Source: Saksenaea vasiformis B4078 | Lineage: Eukaryota; Mucoromycota; Mucoromycetes; Mucorales; Saksenaeaceae | Reading direction: 5' to 3' | Assembly: GCA_000697055.1 (NCBI GenBank) | Contig: JNDT01001785.1 | Coordinates: 1 to 31,745 of the forward strand | DNA length: 31,745 nt | Shown here: positions 23,103 to 31,745 of the stretch, piece after piece | Layout: each line of letters begins with the position of its first letter | Position numbering within the stretch: position 1 is the stretch's first letter | Notes under the pieces: generated by a model | What the model was told of the DNA's origin: nothing | What the model saw: the letters and a program-made list of their open reading frames with translations, nothing else | Database searches by the model: none | Position numbers and translations under genes: made by a program

Positions 23103-24297
23103 AGTTTAAAAAAATTAAAAAAATCTAGAAAAGGACCTCTTACTAAGGAAATAGTCTTTTCTAACTGAGACCTTTGATTGGACTAAAAAGCGCAAACCAC
23201 CGTTTCATTGGCGTTTATCCGCATCGCATTATGGACTGAAAGGCCCAAACTGCAGTGACCATACCAGCCCTACTTTCTGTTACTGTTCTGTTTCTTTTTT
23301 TTTCTCCGTGTATGGAGGATGGTCACGTCTCATTGGAACACCCCAAAGTTTATGAATGCTGCGTGTTCGGACATCACACGTCATCCCTTTCAAACGAACC
23401 CTTCTAAATAAAATGAGTGCGTCCTCTTTAGAAATGTTTGTACTATAGTACAGCGGCAATCATTTCAATCAACCATATTTCTTAGAACATCGGCGGCCGC
23501 TCAGATGTTGCATATTTATTCATCGTCTTCCGATTCGGAAAACAATTTCATATCTACAAAACTTCTGGACATCCGCAATCGCATTGAACATACTGACCCT
23601 TGCTTCCTGCTTCTATTGATACTGATGTCTTGCTTTTTTTTTGTCAGCAAAAGCCTTACATCCTCATGGTTGTTGAAAAAAAACGGAATCAGAATTACGA
23701 GATTAATTAGTGGTAACCTAGCGTGGTGGAGTTCCGGAATCCTTTACGGCTCCCAAGAAGCAAAGATCCAGTATCTGACATGAAGTTTGCTTACTTTGTA
23801 TGGCTGAATCGTACAGTTGCGCCCTTGTCCTTTTTGATTTCCTGCTGTATGGATTTATATCATACGTATAAAATTGATATATCACTGTTGTAAGATCTTC
23901 AGGATTATCATAAAGTCTCCTCCAAGTACATGCAGCGTTCTCAGTAAGCAGCACTTTTTCGAGTCCTCCTATGTGATGCGAATTTTTGTGATGCTTCATT
24001 GGTGCGCTTCTTCTACCGGCCTTTATTGTTTAGTTTAGCGTTTCTTTTACGAGACGACTTCATGTGACATATATCTACGGATGGTCTTCTTGAAGTGCAT
24101 CACCGATTCCCGCCTGTTCCCGGTAGCAATGTCGTCCTTGGATTTGCTCCGCTTGCCTTTTATTAGATGTAACTGATTAAATGGATTCGTTCATTTTGAC
24201 GATTGCAATGATCGCATTGATGTGACTGTAGTACATATCATATAAATAGCACGAAATTGATCTGACGTCTCTCTTTTCCTTTGTTGTCGCATCAAAC
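23103..24297. other. Gene-poor stretch upstream of the Fanzor gene
   Basis: The left part (23103 to about 23350) is the promoter of the modular-protein gene, with T- and A-rich runs. From about 23500 to 24200 there are only medium frames without recognisable motifs; the longest, 93 codons on the minus strand at 23718-23999, starts with MKHHKNSHHIGG. The left end of the Fanzor-carrying element should lie somewhere in the right half, but I could not find a terminal repeat by eye. Confidence 0.4.
24241..24248 (+). promoter_or_regulatory. TATA box of the Fanzor gene
   Basis: TATAAATA lies 57 bp upstream of the Fanzor ATG, and a pyrimidine-rich run (TCTCTCTTTTCCTTTG) lies between them, as in many fungal core promoters. 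Assigned by sequence and position only. Confidence 0.5.
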
Positions 24298-27220
24298 ATG
24301 GAATCATCAGAAAAGCACAAACTGGATCCCGACGATGAAGATTTTCAACCTCCCATAAAAATAGGCAGGAAAACACGGTTAGGTACATACAGCAGTATTC
24401 CTTTGATTTTTTCCCAAAGATAAGAGAAAAAGACTTGACTTTATTTCATCATAGAAAAAAGGAAAGGAAAAGCGGTAGCTCTGCCTGAAGCCGGCAGTAG
24501 TTCTCATCACCGTTCCGTTCCATCATCGTCTGAGGACGATCCTGGTGTGGCCTCTACATCAGGTATGACCACTTTCAGATTTCATCTGTCATTAATTTTA
24601 TCAAACCTCAGCGAGTACGTCAACTAAAAAGTCGAAGGCGCTTGCCAAGGCTAAGAAAGCATATGACAAACGGGACGCAAAATACGAAGCACGCGCAAAG
24701 ATTGCAAAAGAAAGAAGAGAGGAGTTACTCTCAAAGGGAAGAACATTGCGATGTCCCACGTGTGGCAAGACCGACCATCAAAGAAGTACTAGTAAACTGT
24801 GCGAAAAGCACGTCAAAAAGCGGAAACCGCCCAAAGACTTCAAGCGCACCAGCGTGATAAAGGCATCGCTCAGCACGGTCTGCCGCGACCCGAACCTTGC
24901 CGGCCACATCGTAAACTGTGTAAAAAATGTGAGAGATATCACATATGCCGGGGCAGTGTTTGCAAACTATTACTTCACAAAGCTATACTCTGAGAAAAAG
25001 CAACTGCCGCAGATTACGCATAGCCTCTGTTATAACATGTTCTCGCTTATCGCTGGTTACGGCAAAGATTCGGATGCAACGTTGCAAGAAACGTATGCCG
25101 CATTCAAGCTATCGATACCTAGCTTTGATCCTTCAAATTTTCATTCCGAAGGATTCATGACAATCATCTCATCAGCTGCGAAGGAGTACGAAGAAACAAT
25201 CCGAAATCACATTACAGAGAACTTTGAAAGACGAACCAAACAATACTTGCTGGTGTGCATGTCTGACGACGATAACTCTGCTGTCCTGAAGGCATTACCA
25301 ATAAAAGATCGCCGAACGGTCGCGAACATAATCTATCACAAAGTCTGTGGTGATGACCACTCTTGGCCTGGCTCGATTCCGCGCACGAAGGAGAATCGAA
25401 AATATGTAAATGACCAAGTCGCAACGGTTCAGAAAATCATTGGTATCAGCAAGATCGACGAGAAGATACTGAATGCCGAACCGCATCTCTTTTTACCTTG
25501 GTTCTTCCATATTCTGGAACGCTTTAACAAAAAGGTATCAATCAAAGAACCAAAACCGCAGAAGTATGTATCGTTAGGGTACATTCATCGAAAGACCAAA
25601 GAGGTAATGTTTGCCTGCTATACATCCGGTGACTGATCTACTTTATAGTTAGTAAACACGAGCAATATGTCAAAGCCGATCATGTCAAGTCTCAAATACG
25701 CAATCAGAACAGCTATTAAAAACCGTTCCGCTCTAAAACTACCAAAGAAGATCAAAACCCTTCCAGAGACAGAGATCTTGGCTGTCGAGAAGTTTATCAA
25801 AGATACCATAAGTTCAATTGAGAACGATTCATTTTTCCCGCACAAATACACGGACCCAAAAGGATCAAGAAAATTTACGATCCTTCCGCTGTACAGTCTC
25901 CAGATGCGACATATAACCATCGACAGTCAGGCGTTGGGTCAATTGCTCACTCAAGCTGGTATGCGTGATAGTGACTCGGCCTGGAAAACAGCAGATGTAC
26001 GGCGCGAATATTTCCGCGTGTTTGATATGGCGAAAATCGGGCACAAGACCTTTGGAAGTCTTGAGACAGAGACTTCGATATTTTGGTAGATTTGTACGAT
26101 TTTTTGGGAGTACTTCTGACATGGTTCATATGGACACAATCCGCACCAATGGCGTGGATATCGAGTTCCTTTTTAAAAAATACAAGACTCCTTTCGATCC
26201 GAAGCGAAAAGCCCTTACGCCGGCCGATATCAAAGACAAGTATCCAGACGCGGTAATCTGGGGCGTCGACCCCGGGGTCTCAAGTTTATTCGTGGCTGCG
26301 GATGGAGATGGTAATACACCCCACAGTACGCCGAACCACAACCAAAGAGTATTATTCTCTTTGTGGATTTAACCATGCGACTCGCTTACGAAATTCTTAC
26401 CTTGAGAAAGAACCCGAAACGAAATCTATCATCGATAAGATTCCCTCGCTGAAAACAGTGGATTTAGGAGAAATGACTTCGGCAATGTCATACATATTCA
26501 CCCATTACGACAGGATTACGACCGCGACCTCAGGTATACTGTGGGAATGACAGTCTCTTTGCACTGACAACTTTACTTAAGATATAGCAAATTGAAATTC
26601 AAATCCTACATCGGGAGACAAAAAGGAACAAATGAAATTGCTAATCGTCTCCTGTATGTGAGCGCGAAATACGATCACAAGAATACGAAAAACATGAAAA
26701 AAGCAAGCAAGAAAAAATGGGTGCCGCGTTCGCCGAATGATGAAGCTGACGAAAGAAACCGCCCAATCATCATCGCGTACGGGGATGCCGCCTTCTCCGG
26801 GAGTATGAAAGGCAGACCAGCTGCACCAACGAAGGCAATAGTCAGCAAACTCAAACAGAAGGCAAAACAACGAAGTGTAAGTGATATTCAAGCTAGGACA
26901 TTACTCACACCTGTCTCTAGGTTCCCACTTTCGTCTTTATGATAGATGAATATTTAACATCGAAAATCTGTCCTCTCTGTGGTATACGCGATTTAAAGAA
27001 TGCCAAGGAGAAACAAGATGCAGACGGCCAAGCAATGAAGATCCACGCTGTGTTGAAGTGTCAAAACAGTTCATGCACGGGGAATTTCTGGGATCGGGAC
27101 CGCATGGCCGCGAGTAACATCTGGAAGGTCTTCACGTACATGATGCGGAGCGAAAACGAGCGTCCTCCTCCTTTTCGCCGAACGAACTCGGCTGATCACA
27201 CAGCCGAATCCCATAACTAG
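24298..27220 (+). pseudogene. Fanzor (eukaryotic TnpB-like RNA-guided nuclease) gene, frame damaged
   Basis: Exons 24298-24382, 24455-24562, 24612-25603 and 25649 onward join with consensus introns in phase. The last junction, 26876/26921, is also clean. The product would be near 880 aa. N-terminal part: disordered Ser/Lys segment, then a zinc knuckle CPTCGKTDHQRS...C...H (about 112-133). C-terminal part: split RuvC nuclease, with the first Asp in VIWGVDPGVSS (GAC at 26268), the AYGDAAFSG block, the glutamate in MIDEYLTSKICPLC (about 26945) with its zinc ribbon CPLC...CQNSSC, and the last Asp in WDRDRMAASNI (27098). This order is diagnostic of Fanzor proteins, which use a transposon-encoded guide RNA to cut DNA. 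Between these blocks the frame changes about 26020-26110, at 26311-26326 and at about 26511, without credible introns, so the copy is probably inactive although all three acidic residues remain. Confidence 0.87.
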
Positions 27221-27250
27221 TTTTAGTTCGGAGAACAGGGTATTCTACGG

Positions 27251-27266
27251 GATGAAGAGTAAAATA
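27251..27266 (+). repeat. 16-bp direct repeat, copy 1
   Basis: GATGAAGAGTAAAATA occurs here, 31 bp after the Fanzor stop codon, and again identically at 28011-28026. Flanking bases (TAC then two bases before it) are also alike. It could mark an element end or a small duplication, or be chance in AT-rich DNA. Confidence 0.6.
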
Positions 27267-27776
27267 TGGTGCAAACAAGTAAAAAACCGCAAGCGCGTAG
27301 CAGCACTTGGAATCTTTTCAGCATCTTACACATAAAGAAAAATCAGGATATTTTGCATCAGAAATGTTCTTTTAGTTATTGTCTATAGATTTCATGCCGA
27401 AAGTTTGAGAGTTGCCTCGGAAAAAAAAGTTGATTCGCTTCAAAGTTGGCTACTTTAAGCAGGGCAACTTCAACTTGAACCATGGTACAATATTTAACCA
27501 AATTTAGGCGGGATTTAAAGCGCGTATCTACTATATATGGTAGCGCGCAGACTTATGACAGCCCCTTCTTCAGTGGTCCGCCCTTCAAGAGGTCCTTTTT
27601 AAACCTCATTTACTCTTCGATATCTATCCAAAATTTCACGGCAGGGGCGATTGGATCGAGAGATACTGGTCTGATGTAAAGAGAGAAGCATGTGCCAAAC
27701 GTGACTATACATTTACAGGCCTTCACAGTGCGTACCTGCCAGTCTAGACAGTGCGTCTCCTCCAGATCAAGTGCCT

Positions 27777-27923
27777 ATGAAAATACAAAGATACTTCAAA
27801 CACTGTAAGCGATATATTGAGGCATACATCAAAGGTATGGATGTATGGAAGGCTGATGAAGAGGTGAGAAAGTTCACTACTAGAGTTTCTGCTTGCTATC
27901 ATAAACTAAACATGAACGAATAA
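27777..27923 (+). CDS. Short open frame, 48 codons, possible mobile-element fragment
   Basis: The ATG at 27777 opens MKIQRYFKHCKRYIEAYIKG and continues with basic and aromatic residues to a TAA. The frame is open upstream to about 27706, reading SPPDQVP before the Met. The residue pattern (RYxKHxxRYIxAYxKG) looks like real protein and recalls short C-terminal pieces of fungal transposon proteins, but I cannot name the family. It lies between the Fanzor gene and SVF1 and may belong to the same element. Confidence 0.35.
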   Translation: MKIQRYFKHCKRYIEAYIKGMDVWKADEEVRKFTTRVSACYHKLNMNE

Positions 27924-28010
27924 ATCATCTTTTAAAATTTATTACCAATTAAGAAGTGGTATTTCAAATAGTCAAATTGAAACAAGAATAGGCCTTGCGG
28001 TTTTTTACAA

Positions 28011-28026
28011 GATGAAGAGTAAAATA
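28011..28026 (+). repeat. 16-bp direct repeat, copy 2
   Basis: Second identical copy of GATGAAGAGTAAAATA, 760 bp downstream of the first and about 85 bp from the SVF1 stop codon. Confidence 0.6.
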
Positions 28027-28109
28027 GAAGGAGAAAAGCATAATATAGAAAATGTAATTGGCTCCGAGACGTCGAACATGGAGGGAATGTGCAAAATGTA
28101 TAAACACGT

Positions 28110-29381
28110 TTAAAAGCCGGATACAAACACCAACTCTTGGAAGCATTTGCCTTCGACTTCTACCTTATCATCGCCTACAACAATCTCAGCTTTAGCGGTG
28201 TCAAGCCATTGATAAATGTAGGGTTTGACAACAAAGGTTTGGACAAGCTTCTTGAGGAACCAAGGAATTTCAGCCAGTACGTCAATCTTGTCCACCAAAT
28301 TCTTGACATCGACAACCATGACAATGGATACACCTTTTGGTTCCTCGTTCTCCTGCTCTACAATTGTCTTTCCGCTCCATGTCAGTTTAATCTTCTGGGG
28401 AATGTCGTAGCCAGTATCTGCATCTTTTCGAAGATCAAGTAGTTCCACATGATTGTCTACGGATACACAGATGAGCTTGTCGTTTAGAACGAGAGAGCCT
28501 TGGTTAATCTCGATTGCGCCGTACTGCTTGGTGGTCTGGAACTGCATCATTGACAGTGCCGTGCCTGGAGCTTGGAAATTGACAAAATTCCAGTTGGAGG
28601 CAATGAGCTGAGGTTGCATGCCCTGGATAGCATGAATAAACATGCCATCACCTTCAACTTCATGCAGAAGTTTGTTTACAATAAATGTTCCCTTGGCCTG
28701 AGCTCGTGGCCAGAATTTGTGCGAGACAAAGCCAGCTGACGAACTTTGGTCTCCGCCCAAGTATGTCTTGCCTTCTCCTACTTTGAAACCGCGGTCGATG
28801 CGTGTAAAATCCAAGGATACAACCACTTCAGGATGAGTAATCTCAACCTTGAATGTTGTCTGCGAAGGGTCCAAAGTGATATTGAAGTGATCAGTCTTGA
28901 CTGAACGACGGTCACTTGACAATTCAAACTTGGACATATTAATATTCTTGAAGACATTGGTGTTCGTTTTGGGGTTATAGAAGCGGAAGGTAAAGGACAC
29001 TGTAGGGTTCCAGATGCTGAGAAAATCATGCTGAAGTTAAACTACACGATTGCTTGATGTATCGCCTTACCCAATGTTGGAGTGAATCAATTGGGCGAAG
29101 GCGAAACCTCCATCTTTTGTCGTAACATAGAAAACTTGGTTTTCCGTTGACGATCCAGATGCCAAGGTCCAGTTCAGATCGTTCTCACTAAGTTTACCAT
29201 AGTATTGACCATTTTCCGCAGTCTGAGCAACGGTCTTGACCTCTTCAACGGAAGTGCCTAAACCAGTAACATTGGAGACAGTGCTTGTAATTTGTGAAAC
29301 TGAGAAGAAAAAGAACAGATTGACATAGATGAGTACATCACCACTGTAAGCGACCTATTGTCACTCACACCAAGAAGCCAT
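28110..29381 (-). CDS. SVF1: Svf1-like survival / ceramide-transport protein
   Basis: Three exons, 29381-29369 (only 13 nt), 29299-29071 and 29016-28110, encode 382 aa with closing phases. The first exon gives MASWF and leads into SQITSTVSNVTGLG, a short amphipathic-looking N-terminal helix. Typical family blocks follow: GGFAFAQLIHSNIGIWNPTV, FTFRFYNPKTN, FWPRAQAKGTFIV, GDGMFIHAIQGMQPQ and WNFVNFQAPGTALSMMQFQT. The fold is a pair of lipocalin-like barrels. In yeast, Svf1 supports survival of oxidative stress and has been described as moving ceramide from ER to Golgi, anchored by its N-terminal helix. That role is inferred here by homology. It is somewhat shorter than yeast Svf1, mainly at the N-terminus. 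Confidence 0.93.
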
Positions 29382-31107
29382 AACGCAGAGTAAAAAGAAG
29401 AGGAGAAAGTAGACACCGTAATTTTTTTTTTCCTGTGGATGAACAAGCGTGACGAGTAAACTTCGGAGAGTCGGACTTCCTTATTGGGAGATCCATGAGG
29501 TAAGACGCTTTGTTCAATTTGACAACCATCTGTGTGTTAGCACTGATTATCAAAACCAATGGCCATAATATTTGTCCCTGAGGTTAATGCAAGGATCATT
29601 GATAACGGAGAATGGGACCCACTTGGTGCTTCATGTTTTCCCAAACTGTGGATCGCCTTTAATCCGATCTTGATTAACTCCTTTCCGGATCGGGTACTAT
29701 GATTTTCAGCTCCGTCACTTTGAGACGTCAAAAGCAACTCCTGATTTGAGTTTGATCGAACTGAACACGAATTGAAAACATCTGTCCCAAGCAAGACTGG
29801 ATTCTACATCAATTGATAGCTTTACGTGAAAGCGATAGCGATGACAATAGCCACGCCCAATCTAAATGAGTATGGTACTGGCAGAACACAAAACCATGTA
29901 GGAGTCGTTGGACGTGCTTATGCTGCCACAAGTATCACCAACACTGAACGTTTCATAACGTGCATACTGCTGGATTACTTACTTTTCTTTTATACGACAC
30001 GGCAGAATTTCTCAGTGTGAGCCGAGACAAGCGGCCACATTTCCCCCTCCCTTCTTTTCGCATAAGATTTGGAGAACGTACACGAATTACGCACGTTTCA
30101 GAAAATATAGTATGTCTGAGCATATATAAACCGAAGCAGACGGACGATAACATGAAAACCTTATTCAATAATCCTTCTTGACTTTTCTCGATCTGAGAAC
30201 AGTGCAGTCTATTCTGTTTAATACGTATTATAATGATCAAACGATTCTTTTGGATTTGCAATGGGTTCACACGATATTTTTTCTTATCCCACTCTAACGC
30301 ACATACTTCACACTCCGCTTATGAAACGGATTTGAGGCGAAAAGTGATGCATATACGACAGTTTGAGGTAGGAATTGCAGATTGCGGAACTCATTGCACA
30401 GTCTTCCATCGTGCTCCTTTGAGTCATTGTGCATCTTCTTCGTATTATATATACCTGCCAGCCGATGATAAATAGCTACATTACCGTGGTGTTTGCAGAA
30501 AATATGCGATTGCGACGAAAAGCTGGTAATGCAAAAGCAACCTGATCGAGGTAAACATGTCTAGAACAAACTTGCAGACGCTCGTAACCGCCATCGTTCA
30601 TTCAAGTCCTTTTTTGCAGTCACTATCACGTTATCTAGAATTGATCTGTGCCTTTTTTACCACTTCAAACAAGTTGTGCATTTCTTGATCATATGTCTGT
30701 GCCGCAAATACAGATATTGGGTCACCATGTGAATTTCAGTCCATTTGGGCCCTCCAATCGCGAGCGGCTGAAGAATTATGAGGTTTACAGTGCGCCTAAA
30801 CGTTATTTTTCCTAGATCCCTGTACTTACCGTACATTGCCAGATAAAACACTAAGCGTAATTCTCTAAAATAGCGTGCGTCAGTACTGGTTCTTGAGCGT
30901 GGTAGCCTTGACAGGTGATAGTTACTGACTGCGATATCTATAAGAAATCAATGAATCAAGTATGGATCTCACAGGCAGAGATACTGCGCGGTAGTATAGG
31001 GCCTAAAAAAAAGCTTCAAATCGCCTGAACCTTGAAAGTTGAGAGTTGATACAGAACGTTGCCTTTCTCAGTCAATATATGTACTGCACGATGCACTTCA
31101 CTAGTGA

Positions 31108-31308
31108 GGAAAAGTTAGAATTGTTGATCTCCATCTAGCTGGTGTAAAACTAAAAGATATCGCAAGCAAAACTTCGGTGCATGTAAGAACTGCTTATCAT
31201 CACTTACATAGCAGGAGCATACACATGCTTGTGATAGACTTTCACACGGTCAACGTCGACCAACCATGTCCCAACGATGGTCACATATCTTTGGAACAGA
31301 AAGAGTAG
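31108..31308 (+). pseudogene. Fossil helix-turn-helix segment, transposase-like
   Basis: An open frame without ATG reads VRIVDLHLAGVKLKDIASKT and then SVHVRTAYHHLHSR. The pattern (R-IVDLHLAGxxxxDIA...VHxRTAYxHL) is that of a DNA-binding helix-turn-helix such as opens Tc1/mariner transposases. The frame starts just after a TGA, an overlapping frame carries SEEKLELLIS, and the rest of a transposase is missing. This looks like a decayed fragment. The helix-turn-helix reading is inference from one short segment. Confidence 0.35.
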
Positions 31309-31732
31309 ATGCTTACAGATGAGCCTTTTCTGTTATTAATCGGTTTGCAATTCATTGCGAACTTTTTATCAAGCAGCTGTATGAAGCAATTGTAGCGTAA
31401 TAAAGTCGTTGGTGTGGAGGCGCATTTTAAAGCATTATTAAATGTACGTAGTTGGCTTTGCTTACACATATACTTATCTTTCGATACATGGACGCCCAAA
31501 TCTATTCAATGGAACTAATTGCTTGCATATGTAAATATCAACACATGATAGAGCGGACATCACTTAACGCGCAAAATAAGCTCGCTTTGACGCTTACACT
31601 ACTGCCGCATTTTCAGCTCAATCAGGTCAGCCATCACTTGCTTTACTGTAAGGCAAATGAGCAAATATCTCGCTGCGCTTGCTGCCCCAACGCCTGAAGA
31701 TGGTACTTATGATCTCGCGCAAGTGCCGCACC

Positions 31733-31745
31733 TTTTTTTTTTTTT
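31733..31745. repeat. Terminal poly-T run
   Basis: The window ends in 13 consecutive T after GCACC. As the sequence stops inside the run, this may be where the assembly broke. Confidence 0.7.

Larger units (their letters stand above)
27221..28109. other. 3' flank of the Fanzor gene, gene-poor
   Basis: In active Fanzor and TnpB elements the guide RNA is encoded over the 3' end of the gene and the right end of the element, so this is where it would lie (27150-27500). I see no convincing long hairpin or terminal inverted repeat by eye. The stretch also holds a short plus-strand frame (27482-27679) of unclear meaning, the small open frame listed at 27777 and one copy each of a 16-bp repeat. Confidence 0.4.
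29382..31745. other. Gene-poor right end of the window
   Basis: About 2.4 kb without a confident gene. Frames of 60-105 codons occur on both strands (for example 29537-29794 minus, 30233-30475 plus) but show no recognisable motif, overlap each other and lack splice partners. The left ~150 bp is the SVF1 promoter side, with an A/T tract near 29420. A short helix-turn-helix-like frame at 31108 is listed separately. Confidence 0.4.

Noticed and set aside
26018..26089. A 70-nt intron (GTTTGA donor at 26020, acceptor at 26089) to repair the first Fanzor frame change
   Set aside because: It keeps frame but has a poor donor and would remove the coding-looking FDMAKIGHKTFGSL; an indel is as likely.
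26458..26513. A 56-nt intron to repair the third Fanzor frame change
   Set aside because: The donor GTGGAT is weak and it would delete the helical text VDLGEMTSAMSYIFTHYD.
24000..27930. Terminal inverted repeats of the Fanzor element
   Set aside because: By eye only a weak partial match between about 24047 and 27280 (GTAAAAxAAxCGC) was seen, too short and interrupted to call.

Overview
The window looks like a contig from an early-diverging filamentous fungus, most likely Mucoromycota. The reasons are an AT-rich genome, many short GT-AG introns (about 42-130 nt), single-copy fungal housekeeping genes (ESA1, SVF1, a phosducin-like protein, a dolichyldiphosphatase-like phosphatase), a receiver-domain cAMP phosphodiesterase of the RegA type, and a Fanzor (eukaryotic TnpB) element. 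This placement is inference; there is no rRNA or mitochondrial marker to confirm it.

Layout. 1-164: start of an unknown gene (-), divergent from ESA1 (361-1872 +). 2011-2548 (-): small CoA-binding Rossmann protein. 3020-4636 (-): seven-bladed WD40 protein resembling EED/ESC of PRC2. 5171-7541 (-): long coiled-coil protein, preceded by a degenerate tandem repeat of about 40 bp. 9112-10032 (-): phosducin-like chaperone, divergent from an allantoicase/ureidoglycolate lyase fusion (10201-11904 +). 11905-14370: gene-poor. 14371-16822 (+): receiver + cyclic nucleotide phosphodiesterase. 17094-17738 (+): PAP2 phosphatase, tail-to-tail with an unrecognised 11-exon helical protein (17782-20125 -). 20530-23102 (-): low-complexity protein built of repeated modules on same-phase exons. 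24298-27220 (+): a Fanzor RNA-guided nuclease gene with RuvC and zinc-ribbon motifs but a damaged reading frame, flanked by gene-poor DNA. 28110-29381 (-): SVF1. 29382-31745: gene-poor, with a fossil helix-turn-helix; the sequence ends in a T run.

The genes do not form one pathway. ESA1 and the EED-like protein are both chromatin factors, but on separate transcription units. The RegA-like enzyme would couple two-component signalling to cAMP breakdown. The allantoicase fusion covers two consecutive steps of purine-nitrogen salvage. The item of most novelty is the Fanzor locus.

I built the exon models by hand from splice signals and phase. For the multi-exon genes all exon phases close without stops, except where stated. 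Family assignments come from motifs recognised by eye; no database search was run.
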